NCBI GenBank assembly: GCA_039034015.1
Contig: JBCCBM010000003.1
Span: 285,390 to 349,389, forward strand
Direction: 5' to 3'
Length of the DNA stretch: 64,000 nt
Source of the DNA: Acuticoccus sp039034015
Lineage (GTDB): Bacteria > Pseudomonadota > Alphaproteobacteria > Rhizobiales > Amorphaceae
Made by a program: the position numbers and the translations under genes. Position 1 is the stretch's first letter; every line of letters begins with the position of its first letter. A model generated the notes under the pieces. It was not told the origin of the DNA. It was given only the letters and a program-made list of their open reading frames with translations, and searched no databases. Of the stretch, positions 1-8,661 are shown piece after piece.

Positions 1-729
1 GACATTGTGCGCGGGGTAAAACACCCGCACCAATATATGCAGCCGGAGGGCTTTCGCCTTTTGACGCCGAAGGACCGGCGGGCGGTGGGGCTCCTTGTGG
101 TGGGCACCAACCGTGGGCCGCAGATGCAGCTTGGTGTTGCCGGCCCCGAGGGGCCGGTGGCGGAGGCGATGGTGCCAACGGGGCCGTTTGTGCTTGAGTT
201 GGGGTTTGGCGCGCCGCTCCCCTCCCAATCGCCGCTCACGATCTTTCCCGATGGGATGGGCGGCATGGCCCATTTGAACGATGAGATGGTGGCGATCAAA
301 TCGTTCACCTTCCGCACCGACAGGGCGCTGCGGCCGCGGGCGAAGGGGCAGACGCTGCACTTCACCAAGGCGAACCTTGCCGAGACGACCGAGCTTTTGG
401 GCTCCGGCTGGTATCAGGCGGAGGCGAGCCACACCTGGTCGCAGGGGATGATCAGCGATGTGCGGGTCGCGACCGCCGACGGGCTCAGCGATCTTGTGAT
501 CGATATGCGCCCCAACCCTGTGGTGAGGGGGCAGACCGTGTCGGTGACCATCAACGGGCACGAGCGGTATAATGGCGCCGTTGCCGGGGCCGTAAAACTT
601 TCGGTGGGCGACGTTTGGTATGATGGCGGGCGCGCCAACACCATCGCGTTTCGCCCGTCCGCGTCGGCCAACGTGGGCAGCGACCCGCGGGACCTTGGCA
701 TCCAACTCGTCACCATGAAGCTTGCGTGA
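1..729 (+). CDS. C-terminal part of a carbohydrate-related hypothetical protein (5' truncated by window edge)
   Basis: The frame is open from the first base and ends in TGA at 727-729, so this is the last 242 codons of a longer protein; a GTG at position 7 is unlikely to be the true start. The visible part looks like beta-rich modules. The last ~110 residues (from about LLGSGWY) resemble the beta-sandwich tail found on some glycosyltransferase or surface-polysaccharide proteins: a GW(Y) start, an S-x-G turn, then alternating hydrophobic strands ending in LGIQL. The next gene, a glycosyltransferase 8 bp downstream, fits a carbohydrate role. No catalytic motif is visible in this fragment. The family assignment is inference from pattern only. 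Confidence 0.6.
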   Translation, partial: DIVRGVKHPHQYMQPEGFRLLTPKDRRAVGLLVVGTNRGPQMQLGVAGPEGPVAEAMVPTGPFVLELGFGAPLPSQSPLTIFPDGMGGMAHLNDEMVAIKSFTFRTDRALRPRAKGQTLHFTKANLAETTELLGSGWYQAEASHTWSQGMISDVRVATADGLSDLVIDMRPNPVVRGQTVSVTINGHERYNGAVAGAVKLSVGDVWYDGGRANTIAFRPSASANVGSDPRDLGIQLVTMKLA

Positions 730-737
730 GGGCGGGC

Positions 738-1784
738 ATGAAGATTTGTTTTGTCGGCCACACCTTCCACGCCCGCACACGGTCGAGCGCGTTCATCCAG
801 GATGTGCTGGGGACACTTGGCGAGGTGACTGTGCTCACCTCCTCGCCCGACGGGGATGCATCGGCGGACGACCCGATTGTTGAGCGCTTTTTGGCCGAGC
901 GGTTCGATCTTTGGGTGTTTTGGCAGACGGAATATGTGGCGGCCCGCCTCATCCCCCTTGGCCTGATGAACGCAGTTGTGGCGCCGATGTATGATGGCGC
1001 TTGGGCGCGGCCGGATGCGTTTTGGAAGCAGTTCATCAACCAGCGCTTCCTCACGTTTTCGCGTACGCTGCACACCAAACTGCAAAACCTGCAGCAACGC
1101 TCGGCAAGCTTTGAGTATTGGCCCAAACCCGAGGCTGTGCCCGACCGGGATGAGACGGCTCTGCGTTCGGCGTTTTTCTGGGAGCGTCGGCCGACGGAGG
1201 TGCCGAACCTTGCCTCTGTGAGTCAGCAATGCGCGGCGCTGGAGCTCAAAACGCTCTTCATCCACGCGGTGCCCGACAATGGGCGCGAGGTGGGGGCGCA
1301 ACGGCTGGGGGCGGCGACGCACACCATGCGCAGTGGGCTCACCGTCACCACCTCCACCTGGTTTGATGATGCGGCCGACTTTCGGGCCACGATGAAAACG
1401 CCGCTCTTTCACTTTGCGCCGCGGGCGTTGGAGGGGATCGGGATGATGATGCTGGAGGCGATGGCGTGCGGACAAATTGTGCTTGCCGTCGATCGGCCGA
1501 CGGCGAACGAGTACATCGGCCATCTTGCAAGCGGCCTCCTTTACGACACGGACCGGCCGCTTGATCTTCCGGGTCTTTCGGCCAGCCAGCGGGAGGCACT
1601 TTCGCGCGCCGCGCACCTTCGTGTCACGCGGGGTTATGAGCGGTGGATGGCGGATCAGGAGCGGCTTTTGTCGTTTTTGTTGGATGATGGGCGGCGGTGG
1701 CCGAACACAGATTGCTCCGCGCATTTTGGCCTCACAATTCAGCGCAAGGCGCGGGCGCGGCGGGTGGCGTCAACGCGGAAGTAA
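738..1784 (+). CDS. glycosyltransferase, group 1 (GT4-like)
   Basis: The 348-residue protein has the two-lobed plan of GT-B glycosyltransferases. The N-terminal lobe opens with MKICFVGHTFHARTR. The C-terminal lobe carries EGIGMMMLEAMACG, an E-x7-E motif typical of retaining GT4 enzymes that bind a nucleotide-sugar, followed by the usual NEYI and GLLYD elements. It would transfer a sugar to a glycan or protein on the cytoplasmic side; donor and acceptor cannot be told. An in-frame GTG at 726 overlaps the previous stop, but the ATG at 738 gives the expected Rossmann start, so I chose it. It probably forms an operon with the truncated gene upstream. Confidence 0.72.
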   Translation: MKICFVGHTFHARTRSSAFIQDVLGTLGEVTVLTSSPDGDASADDPIVERFLAERFDLWVFWQTEYVAARLIPLGLMNAVVAPMYDGAWARPDAFWKQFINQRFLTFSRTLHTKLQNLQQRSASFEYWPKPEAVPDRDETALRSAFFWERRPTEVPNLASVSQQCAALELKTLFIHAVPDNGREVGAQRLGAATHTMRSGLTVTTSTWFDDAADFRATMKTPLFHFAPRALEGIGMMMLEAMACGQIVLAVDRPTANEYIGHLASGLLYDTDRPLDLPGLSASQREALSRAAHLRVTRGYERWMADQERLLSFLLDDGRRWPNTDCSAHFGLTIQRKARARRVASTRK

Positions 1785-1916
1785 CGACACTTTTCAATGC
1801 TTCCTTTGCAATGCTCGGCCAAGCTTTCTGGATAATCTGATAAGAATCAGGCACGGTTGGTCTGGCGTTGGCCGTCGTGCGCCTTAGGTGCGCCGATAGA
1901 GCGGAGGATCGGGCCG

Positions 1917-3563
1917 ATGAGCGAAGCGCAACTCACCCGGGACCATGAGGTCATCAAGGCGTGGGCAGAGGCCCGCGGCGGTCGTCCCTCGGTTGTCAAA
2001 GAGACGACCAAAAACAACAAGCCAGGCGCTGTGTTGCGCTTCGACTTCGGCAAGAAGGACGATGGGCTTGATGAGGTGCCGTGGCCGGAATTCTTTGAAT
2101 TGTTCGATGGGAACAAGCTGGCCGCGTTGATCCAGGATAAGACGAAGTCGGGCAACACAAGCCGGTTCTGCAAGTTTGTGGACGCTGAAGAACACGGCAT
2201 TGCTGTTGAAGCGCCGCCCAAGCCAAAGGCGAAGGGCGCGGCGGCGAAGAAGGCGCCCGCCGCAAAGACAGAGCCCGCCAAGAAGGCCCCCGCCAAAGCG
2301 AAAGCGGCACCCGCAAAGAAAGCGGCCACGACGAAGGCCAAAGCGGCAAGCGCCGAGACAAAAGCGGCGAGCAAACCAGGCAAGGCCCCTGCAAAGACAA
2401 AGGCGCCGGCAAAAGCAAAAGCGCCGGCGCCTGCAAAAGCTGCCCCGGCCGCCAAAACAAAACCCGCCCCAGCCGCGAAGCCAAAGGCCGCTGCGGCCGC
2501 CAAGAAAGAGCCCGCTGCGGCCGCCAAGAAAGAGCCCGCTGCGGCCGCCAAGAAAGAGCCCGCTGCGGCCGCCAAGAAAGAGGCCGCTGCGGCCGCCAAG
2601 AAAGAGCCTGCGCCGGCCGCAAAGAAAGAGGCCACGGCCGCCAAGAAAGCGGCTGCCCCGGCCGCCAAGACAAAAGCTGCCCCGGCCGCGATGGCGAAGG
2701 CTGCGCCCGCCGCGAAGACGAAATCCGAACCGGTGGCCAAGCCGAAGGCCAAGCCGGCCGCGAAGACGAAGCCCGAAACGGCGCCCAAGACGACGGCCGA
2801 GCCTGCGGCGAAGACGATGGCCGAGCCTGCGGCTAAGGCGAAGGCCGCGGCGCCGGCTGCGAAAGCAAAGACCACCGCCGCCAAGGGGAAAGCCGCGCCC
2901 AAAGCGAAGGCCGAGCCGAAGCAAAAAGCCGAGCCGACGGCGGCCGCGCCGTCAAAAACCGCGGCCAAGGGGAAAGCAAAAGCTCCTGCAAGCGTGAAGG
3001 CAGAGGCGGCCGCGGCGGCCCCGAAGGCAAAGTCGGCAAAGACGACGGCGAAAGCCAAGCCCGCTGACAGCACCGCAAAAGCTGCCAGCGCCGGCACAAA
3101 GGCAAAATCGGCGCCCGCGAAAAAGGCGCCGCCGGCTGAAAAGGCGCCTGAAAAAGCCTCCGCGAAAGCGCCGGCTGCGAAGAAGGCGGCCGCGAAGGCG
3201 AATGGCGCAGCGCCCGTCGAACCCGTCAAGGCGAGCGCTGATGCGGCAGCGGGCAAAGCGCGCAACGCCAAAGCCTCCAGCGATGACGGCGCGGAAGTCA
3301 CCACCGATCACGCCCGCATTCGCGAGTGGGTGGAATCGCGCGGAGGCCGTCCGACCCACGTCGCCGAGACCGCCAAGAAGCGCGGTGAGCTGGGGATTTT
3401 GCGGATCGATTTTGGCGAGCCGGACAAAAAACTCAAAAACGTCACCTGGCAGCGCTTCCTCAAAGCGTTCGATGACAACAAGCTGGCGTTCCTCTTCAAA
3501 GAGAAGACCGCGTCGGGCCGGGTAAGCCGCTTCAACAAGTTTGTGGACCGGGAAACGGCCTGA
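1917..3563 (+). CDS. Ala/Lys/Pro-rich (histone H1-like) protein with the same small domain at both ends
   Basis: The protein has 548 residues in three parts. Residues ~9-89 form a compact domain (DHEVIKAW...RGGRP...RFDFG...FFELFD.NKLA...SRFCKFVD). Residues ~90-463 are almost only Ala, Lys and Pro, with a few Thr, Glu and Gly. Residues ~464-544 repeat the first domain (DHARIREW...RGGRP...RIDFG...FLKAFDDNKLAF...SRFNKFVD). The end domain matches a short bacterial family I know only as a stand-alone protein, often mislabelled as a glucan branching enzyme; its function is unknown. The linker resembles the lysine-rich tails of bacterial H1/HU-like DNA-binding proteins, so nucleic-acid binding or condensation is plausible but inferred. 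The start is the ATG at 1917, preceded by GCGGAGG at 1901; the frame is open further upstream without a ribosome site. Confidence 0.8.
   Translation: MSEAQLTRDHEVIKAWAEARGGRPSVVKETTKNNKPGAVLRFDFGKKDDGLDEVPWPEFFELFDGNKLAALIQDKTKSGNTSRFCKFVDAEEHGIAVEAPPKPKAKGAAAKKAPAAKTEPAKKAPAKAKAAPAKKAATTKAKAASAETKAASKPGKAPAKTKAPAKAKAPAPAKAAPAAKTKPAPAAKPKAAAAAKKEPAAAAKKEPAAAAKKEPAAAAKKEAAAAAKKEPAPAAKKEATAAKKAAAPAAKTKAAPAAMAKAAPAAKTKSEPVAKPKAKPAAKTKPETAPKTTAEPAAKTMAEPAAKAKAAAPAAKAKTTAAKGKAAPKAKAEPKQKAEPTAAAPSKTAAKGKAKAPASVKAEAAAAAPKAKSAKTTAKAKPADSTAKAASAGTKAKSAPAKKAPPAEKAPEKASAKAPAAKKAAAKANGAAPVEPVKASADAAAGKARNAKASSDDGAEVTTDHARIREWVESRGGRPTHVAETAKKRGELGILRIDFGEPDKKLKNVTWQRFLKAFDDNKLAFLFKEKTASGRVSRFNKFVDRETA
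2491..2620 (+). repeat. 24-bp tandem repeat coding the 8-residue unit AAAKKEPA
   Basis: About five copies of a 24-base unit (core gcggccgccaagaaagag) lie head to tail inside the Ala/Lys/Pro linker. The first four copies are nearly identical at the DNA level and the last ones drift. Identity at third positions points to recent slippage or duplication rather than protein-level selection alone. Copy number may vary between strains. Confidence 0.85.
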
Positions 3564-3660
3564 TTTGAAAGCGTTGTGACGCTTGTCACCCGCTCCGGCG
3601 GCGGGCGCCCCTACGTTTCATTCAGCCGGCGTTCACCGGCGCACAACGGAGGGGAGCGCA

Positions 3661-3867
3661 ATGCTTGAGATCGTGACGCTTATGTTGCTGGGCTGGTTCG
3701 GGTTTCGCACGATCGGCACGTTCGCATTTGCCGATACCCTGTCGAAATACGATGAACGCCCCTGCTGGGCCTTCCTCATCTCCTGGGACACGACGCAGAG
3801 CGCACCGGGCGGCTCATACGGTCAGGATTTTGGCGGCGGCGATGGCGGTGGCGGCGGCGGTGAGTGA
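3661..3867 (+). CDS. small membrane-anchored protein with a glycine-rich tail
   Basis: The 68-residue protein starts at an ATG preceded by a good ribosome site (GGAGGGGAGCG just upstream). Residues 1-25 are hydrophobic and could be a membrane segment or an uncleaved signal. The C-terminus is nearly pure glycine with Asp (GGGDGGGGGGE). I do not recognise a family. Its end abuts, tail to tail, the stop of the convergent 3-hydroxyacyl-CoA dehydrogenase gene with no spacer. The function is unknown. Confidence 0.6.
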   Translation: MLEIVTLMLLGWFGFRTIGTFAFADTLSKYDERPCWAFLISWDTTQSAPGGSYGQDFGGGDGGGGGGE

Positions 3868-4746
3868 TCAGCGCGTCGGGATCGGGACATCTCCGCGATA
3901 GTCATAAAACCCGCGGCCGGCCTTGCGGCCCAGCCAACCGGCCTCAACATATTTTACCAGAAGCGGGCAGGGGCGGTATTTGCTGTCGGCCAGCCCATCG
4001 TGCAGCACCTGCATGATCGACAAGCACGTGTCGAGGCCAATGAAGTCGGCCAGCTGCAGCGGGCCCATCTTGTGGTTCGCGCCAAGGCGCATGGCAACGT
4101 CGATGGCCTCCACCGTGCCCACGCCCTCATAAAGGGTGTAAATCGCCTCGTTGATCATCGGCAGTAAAATGCGGTTGACGATGAAGGCGGGAAAATCTTC
4201 AGCAACGGCGGTGGTTTTGCCCAGCCGATCGGTGAAGCCGAGCGCAATGTTGAAGGTCTCGTCGGCGGTGGCAATGCCGCGCACCAGCTCCACAAACTCC
4301 ATCACCGGGACGGGGTTCATGAAGTGGATGCCGATAAATCGCTCCGGTCGGTCGGTGGCGGCGGCAAGGCGGGTGATGGAGAGGGAGGAGGTGTTGGTGG
4401 CAAGCACCGCCTCAGGCTTTAGGAGCGGGCACACTTGCGCAAAAATCTTGCGCTTGACCTGCTCGTTCTCGGTCGCGGCCTCGATGACGAGGTCCATCTC
4501 GGAGAGCTCGTCAAGGTTTTCGGCGCCCGAGATGCGGTCCACGGCGGCCTTGCGGGCGGCATCATCAATTTTGCCGGACGAGACCTGGCGGGCCATGTTG
4601 CCGGTGATGGTGGCGAGCCCCGATTCGATGCGATCGCGGGAAATGTCGTGGAGGATGACCTCGTAGCCGCCGAGCGCCGCCACGTGCGCAATCCCGTTGC
4701 CCATCTGCCCTGCGCCGATGACACCGACGCTTTTGATTTGTGCCAT
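3868..4746 (-). CDS. hbd: 3-hydroxybutyryl-CoA dehydrogenase (3-hydroxyacyl-CoA dehydrogenase family)
   Basis: The 292-residue protein has the family's usual length. It opens with the NAD-binding GAGQMGNGIAHVAA loop. The catalytic His lies in IHFMNPVPVMEFVE, and NTSSLSI and FIVNRIL are family signatures. The second domain ends with GRKAGRGFYDY. It oxidises (S)-3-hydroxybutyryl-CoA or related acyl-CoAs to 3-oxoacyl-CoA with NAD(P) in the cytoplasm. It lies 99 bp downstream of etfA on the same strand, an arrangement common in alphaproteobacteria, and may be cotranscribed with it. The physiological role (polyhydroxybutyrate, butyrate or aromatic catabolism) cannot be decided here. Confidence 0.95.
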   Translation of the reverse strand: MAQIKSVGVIGAGQMGNGIAHVAALGGYEVILHDISRDRIESGLATITGNMARQVSSGKIDDAARKAAVDRISGAENLDELSEMDLVIEAATENEQVKRKIFAQVCPLLKPEAVLATNTSSLSITRLAAATDRPERFIGIHFMNPVPVMEFVELVRGIATADETFNIALGFTDRLGKTTAVAEDFPAFIVNRILLPMINEAIYTLYEGVGTVEAIDVAMRLGANHKMGPLQLADFIGLDTCLSIMQVLHDGLADSKYRPCPLLVKYVEAGWLGRKAGRGFYDYRGDVPIPTR

Positions 4747-4845
4747 GGATCGCTGCCACGCTGGAGGAAGAGAAGTTCGATGAAACCCCTCCCTTGCCGC
4801 GCGTCAAGCGGGATCGGGCTTCATCCGATACCCGCCAATCCGATT

Positions 4846-5787
4846 TCAGGCGCCCTGCTTCTTCAACTCTTCGGTGAGCTCCGGCACGAGGGTGAAAAGG
4901 TCGCCCACAAGGCCGTAATCGGCGACTTGGAAGATGGGGGCCTCTTCGTCTTTGTTGATGGCGACGATGATCTTGGAATCCTTCATGCCCGCCAGGTGCT
5001 GGATCGCGCCTGAGATGCCGCACGCCACATAAAGCTCCGGCGCCACCACTTTGCCGGTTTGCCCCACCTGCCAGTCGTTGGGGGCATAGCCAGCGTCCAC
5101 CGCCGCGCGGGAGGCGCCGATGGCAGCGCCCAGCGTGTCGGCCAATGGCTCGATGACGTCCTTGAATTTCTCGTCAGACCCCAGCGCGCGGCCGCCTGAC
5201 ACGATGCGCTTGGCGCTTGCAAGTTCTGGTCGGTCGCTGGCGGCGACCTCCTCGCCCACGAAGGTGGAGACGCCAGGGTCTGCGCCGCCGTCAATGGCGC
5301 GGATTTCGGCCGAGCCGCCGGCCTCGGGCGCTTTGAAGGAGGCGGTGCGCACCGTCATCACGATCGTGGCATCGGTCGCCTTCACGGTCTGGATGGCGTT
5401 GCCGGCGTAGATGGGGCGCTTGAAGGTGGTGGCGTCTTCCACCGCCATCACGTCCGACACCTGCATCACGTCAAGGAGCGCTGCAACGCGGGGGAGGACA
5501 TTTTTGCCAAAGGTGTTGGAGGGGGCGAGGATCGCGCCGTAGCCATCGGCAAGGGACACGACGAGGTCGGCGAGCGGCTCGGCAAGCCCGTTGGCGAGCG
5601 CGCCGGCCGGCGCGGTGAGGACGGCCTCGACGCCTGCAACGGTGGCCGCATCCTTGGCGGCGGCCTCTGCGTCGGCGCCGGACACCAGGATGTGGATTGG
5701 CGCGCCGAGCGCTGCGGCGGCGGTCACCGTTTTGCGCGCGGCGTCGGAGAGGGTGGGGCCCTGGTCGGCAACGATGAGTGTGGTCAT
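4846..5787 (-). CDS. etfA: electron transfer flavoprotein subunit alpha
   Basis: The 313-residue protein matches ETF alpha in length. The C-terminal FAD domain carries LYVACGISGAIQHLAGM and VAINKDEEAPIFQVADYG, the ETF alpha signature; the N-terminal part starts MTTLIVADQ. With ETF beta it forms the soluble FAD/AMP heterodimer that takes electrons from acyl-CoA dehydrogenases and passes them to ETF-ubiquinone oxidoreductase. It follows etfB after 9 bp on the same strand, so the two are cotranscribed and probably translationally coupled. Confidence 0.97.
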   Translation of the reverse strand: MTTLIVADQGPTLSDAARKTVTAAAALGAPIHILVSGADAEAAAKDAATVAGVEAVLTAPAGALANGLAEPLADLVVSLADGYGAILAPSNTFGKNVLPRVAALLDVMQVSDVMAVEDATTFKRPIYAGNAIQTVKATDATIVMTVRTASFKAPEAGGSAEIRAIDGGADPGVSTFVGEEVAASDRPELASAKRIVSGGRALGSDEKFKDVIEPLADTLGAAIGASRAAVDAGYAPNDWQVGQTGKVVAPELYVACGISGAIQHLAGMKDSKIIVAINKDEEAPIFQVADYGLVGDLFTLVPELTEELKKQGA

Positions 5788-5796
5788 GGCAGCCTC

Positions 5797-6546
5797 CTAA
5801 ATGATGCCCGCTTCGTCTTTGAGTTTGGTCACAAGCTCGCCCACGGAGCCGACCTTGATGCCGGCCTCCCGCTCACCGGGCTCTTCGGTTTTCAAAACGT
5901 CGAGCCGGTGCTTGATGGTGATGCCGTAGTCGGCCGGCGTCTTTTCGGCCATGGGCTTCTTTTTCGCCTTCATGATGTTGGGGAGCGAGGCGTAGCGCGG
6001 CTCATTGAGGCGCAGATCGGTGGTGACGATCGCGGGCAGTTTGAGGTTCACCGTCTGAAACCCGCCGTCAATCTCTCGGGTGACGGCGATGGTGCCTTCG
6101 GAAAGTTCAATCTTTGAGGCAAAGGTGCCCTGCGCCCAGCCGAGGAGCGCTGCCAGCATCTGGCCGGTTTGGTTGCAATCATCGTCGATTGCCTGCTTGC
6201 CCATGATGACAAGGCCGGGGTTTTCGTCCGCCACAACGCCTTTCAGAATTTTGGCGACATCCAGCGGCTCGGGCGCGTCGTCCGTCTCCACCAGGATCGC
6301 GCGGTCGGCGCCCATGGCGAGCGCCGTGCGCAGCGTCTCGCCGGCCTTTTTGGGGCCGATGGAGACGGCGACCACCTCGGTTGCTGTGCCCGCCTCGCGA
6401 AGGCGGAGCGCCTCTTCGACGGCAATTTCGTCAAAGGGGTTCATGCTCATCTTCACGTTTTGAAGGTCAACGCCGCTGCCGTCGGGCTTCACCCGGATTT
6501 TGACGTTGTAATCCACGACGCGTTTGACGGGGACGAGGACGATCAT
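5797..6546 (-). CDS. etfB: electron transfer flavoprotein subunit beta
   Basis: The 249-residue protein is the usual size for ETF beta. It starts MIVLVPVKRVVDYNVKI and contains MNPFDEIAVEEALRL and LRTALAMGADRAILVE, typical of the AMP-binding subunit. The start is the ATG at 6546; an open upstream extension of 22 codons does not resemble the family. It is the partner of the downstream etfA. Together they serve beta-oxidation and similar dehydrogenases. Confidence 0.97.
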   Translation of the reverse strand: MIVLVPVKRVVDYNVKIRVKPDGSGVDLQNVKMSMNPFDEIAVEEALRLREAGTATEVVAVSIGPKKAGETLRTALAMGADRAILVETDDAPEPLDVAKILKGVVADENPGLVIMGKQAIDDDCNQTGQMLAALLGWAQGTFASKIELSEGTIAVTREIDGGFQTVNLKLPAIVTTDLRLNEPRYASLPNIMKAKKKPMAEKTPADYGITIKHRLDVLKTEEPGEREAGIKVGSVGELVTKLKDEAGII

Positions 6547-6581
6547 GAGGCTTCTTCTGCTCTTTTGATTGAGGGGGCCGC

Positions 6582-7154
6582 TCACGCGGTGCGGCTTTGC
6601 CCCGGAACCCACAGGACGTCGGCGCGGCCATTGTCGTTGGCAACCCGCGCGGCGACGAACAGGAAATCGGACAGGCGATTGGCGTATTTTAGCGCGGGCT
6701 CACCGACTGGCTCGGTGGTGGAGAGTTCCACCATCAACCGCTCGGCCCGGCGCGAGATGGTGCGCGCCAGGTGAAGCTGGGCCGACAGCGCCGTGCCGCC
6801 GGGGAGGACGAAGGATTTGAGCGGCTCGAGCCCGGCGTTGAGATCGTCGATGGCGCCCTCCAGCCACGTCACTTGCCCGGGCACGATGCGCAGCGGCTCG
6901 TAGGCAAGGTCGGCCGCGTCCGGGGTGGCAAGGTCGGCGCCAAGGTCAAAAAGGTCATTCTGGATGCGCGCCAGCATGCCGTCCAACGAGGGCGGCGCGC
7001 CCACAACCCGCGCACAGCCGATGACGGCGTTCGTCTCATCGATGGTGCCGTAGCTTGCCACGCGAAGGTCGAACTTTTTGCGACGTTCCCCGCTGCCGAG
7101 CGCGGTGGTGCCGTTGTCGCCGGTGCGGGTGTAGATCTTGTTGAGGGTGACCAT
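6582..7154 (-). CDS. cob(I)alamin adenosyltransferase, PduO type
   Basis: The protein has 190 residues. The N-terminal IYTRTGDNGTTALGSGERRKK is the ATP-binding loop of PduO-type adenosyltransferases. The C-terminal half has the helical-bundle signatures SRRAERL and NRLSDFLFVAARVAN. It transfers the adenosyl group of ATP to cob(I)alamin to make coenzyme B12. The start is the ATG at 7154, 2 bp after the stop of the small membrane-protein gene. The pairing with a HIG1-type small protein and etfBA is common in alphaproteobacteria. It shows the cell handles corrinoids, which matters for the reductive-dehalogenase-like gene at 28414. Confidence 0.93.
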   Translation of the reverse strand: MVTLNKIYTRTGDNGTTALGSGERRKKFDLRVASYGTIDETNAVIGCARVVGAPPSLDGMLARIQNDLFDLGADLATPDAADLAYEPLRIVPGQVTWLEGAIDDLNAGLEPLKSFVLPGGTALSAQLHLARTISRRAERLMVELSTTEPVGEPALKYANRLSDFLFVAARVANDNGRADVLWVPGQSRTA

Positions 7155-7156
7155 GA

Positions 7157-7348
7157 TCAGCCGGTGGTGAAGTAGAGCGCGCCCATGGCAATCACCACGG
7201 CGACGAACTGGAGGAGCACGCGCATACGCATCAGGGCTTGGCTGCGGTTGGGTGAGCCGCCCTTGGCCATGTTCCAAAGGCCCATGACGAGCACCACCGC
7301 AACGGCGCCGACGGCGAGGACGATGATAAAGGTGGTGATGTCAGACAT
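7157..7348 (-). CDS. twin transmembrane helix small protein (HIG1-like)
   Basis: The 63-residue protein has two hydrophobic helices (about residues 5-25 and 42-60) joined by a short basic loop containing GSPNRSQALMRMR. This matches the small bacterial proteins of the HIG1-domain group, which in mitochondria associate with respiratory complexes. Its role in bacteria is not established. It sits between the UbiH-type gene and the adenosyltransferase gene, with which it is almost contiguous. Confidence 0.8.
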   Translation of the reverse strand: MSDITTFIIVLAVGAVAVVLVMGLWNMAKGGSPNRSQALMRMRVLLQFVAVVIAMGALYFTTG

Positions 7349-7366
7349 TTGCGCGCCTCCCGGGTT

Positions 7367-8554
7367 TTAGACCGCCTCGCCGCGCATCAGCTTTGGCACA
7401 TCGCCCGAAAGGCCCGACGCTTCGCCGATGAAGAACGATTTTAAACCGTCCCGTCGATCGACGAGGCCGAGCCCGATGGAGCGCACCGCGCGCAACAGGT
7501 CAGATCGTTGCGAGAAGATGGCGTTCAGACGGTCGGTGACCAGGGCCATTTCAACAACATCGGCCCGGCGCCACCTTGCATAGCGCGGCAGGGCAAGGGC
7601 AACGTCTTCCCCATGCCGGTGGGCGAGCGCCAGCGTTTCGGCAAGGGCGGCCGCATCGCGCAGGCCAAGGTTGAGCCCCTGGCCGGCGAGCGGGTGGATG
7701 ACGTGCGCCGCATCTCCGGCGAGAGCAACGCGGCCGGCGCAAAAGTCCCGCGCGATCATGGCTGACAGCGGATAGACTTGGAGTGGCGGCTCCACACACA
7801 ATCGGCCGAGGGAGAGGCCAAAGACCCGCTCAATCTCCAGCGAGGCAATCATCGGGTCCATCTCGCCAAGCGACTTTGCGAACGCTGGCCGCTCGGTCCA
7901 CACGATTGAGGAGGAATCCCCCGGCAGCGGCAGCATCGCGAGCGGCCCCGCGGCGAAAAAGTGCTGGACCGCGCGCCCGTGGTGGGGCGCGGAATGGGTG
8001 ATGGTGCCGGTGATGCCCCACTGGTCGTAGAATTTTTCCACCGTCTCGATGCCCGCGATGCGGCGGAGGCGGGACCCGCGGCCGTCGGCGGCAATGAGGA
8101 CGGCGCCGTCCACCGTTTCGCCGGTGGTAAGGCGGACACGCACGCCCTCATCGGTCTCGTCATAGAAGGTGGCGGTGTCGCGGCGCACATCGATGGGGAG
8201 CGCGGCGCACCGGGCGGCCAGCGCCCCGCGAAGGGCGGTGTTGGGCACCATGAAGGCAAACGCGTCCGCCCCCTCGCCGCCGGTAAAGCTCAGGACGCTG
8301 GGGCGGATGAGATCATCGGTCGCACAATCGGTGATCTGCATGTCTTCGATGGGCTGGGCGTCGTCAGCAACGCCGGGCCACACGCCAATGCGGGAGAAGA
8401 GTTTTCGCCCCGCCGCGGAAATCGCGCTGGAGCGGGCATCGGCCGGCGCCCGTGGCCCCGTGAGCAGCGTGACGGCGAGGTGAGACTGGGTCGCGATCGA
8501 AGCGGCGATTGTTTGGCCCACAATGCCGCCGCCCGCCACAATCACCCGTGTCAT
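7367..8554 (-). CDS. UbiH/UbiF/COQ6-family FAD-dependent hydroxylase
   Basis: The 395-residue flavoprotein has the GGGIVGQTIAASIA dinucleotide fold at the N-terminus. Near residue 290 it has the second FAD motif, GDAAHVIHPLAGQGLNLGLRD, whose HPLAGQGLNLG core is diagnostic for ubiquinone-ring hydroxylases. It probably hydroxylates an octaprenylphenol intermediate of ubiquinone synthesis using O2 and NAD(P)H. The start is the ATG at 8554; the longer open frame upstream lies in the divergent promoter region. It is divergent from tesB, with 107 bp between the starts. Which ring carbon it hydroxylates cannot be told. Confidence 0.88.
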   Translation of the reverse strand: MTRVIVAGGGIVGQTIAASIATQSHLAVTLLTGPRAPADARSSAISAAGRKLFSRIGVWPGVADDAQPIEDMQITDCATDDLIRPSVLSFTGGEGADAFAFMVPNTALRGALAARCAALPIDVRRDTATFYDETDEGVRVRLTTGETVDGAVLIAADGRGSRLRRIAGIETVEKFYDQWGITGTITHSAPHHGRAVQHFFAAGPLAMLPLPGDSSSIVWTERPAFAKSLGEMDPMIASLEIERVFGLSLGRLCVEPPLQVYPLSAMIARDFCAGRVALAGDAAHVIHPLAGQGLNLGLRDAAALAETLALAHRHGEDVALALPRYARWRRADVVEMALVTDRLNAIFSQRSDLLRAVRSIGLGLVDRRDGLKSFFIGEASGLSGDVPKLMRGEAV

Positions 8555-8661
8555 TGCGCTCTCCCGTACCGCCCAATGTCGCTCTTTATGAGGCTTTGCG
8601 GTCGCCCTGCAATCCATGGCAGCGTCGCAGGGCCGCAAACACCACGCCACGGACCCTTTGC

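Noticed and set aside
1847..3304. 485-codon frame antisense to the AKP protein
   Set aside because: It is the reverse of the Ala/Lys codons and reads as an artificial Ala/Phe/Gly protein.
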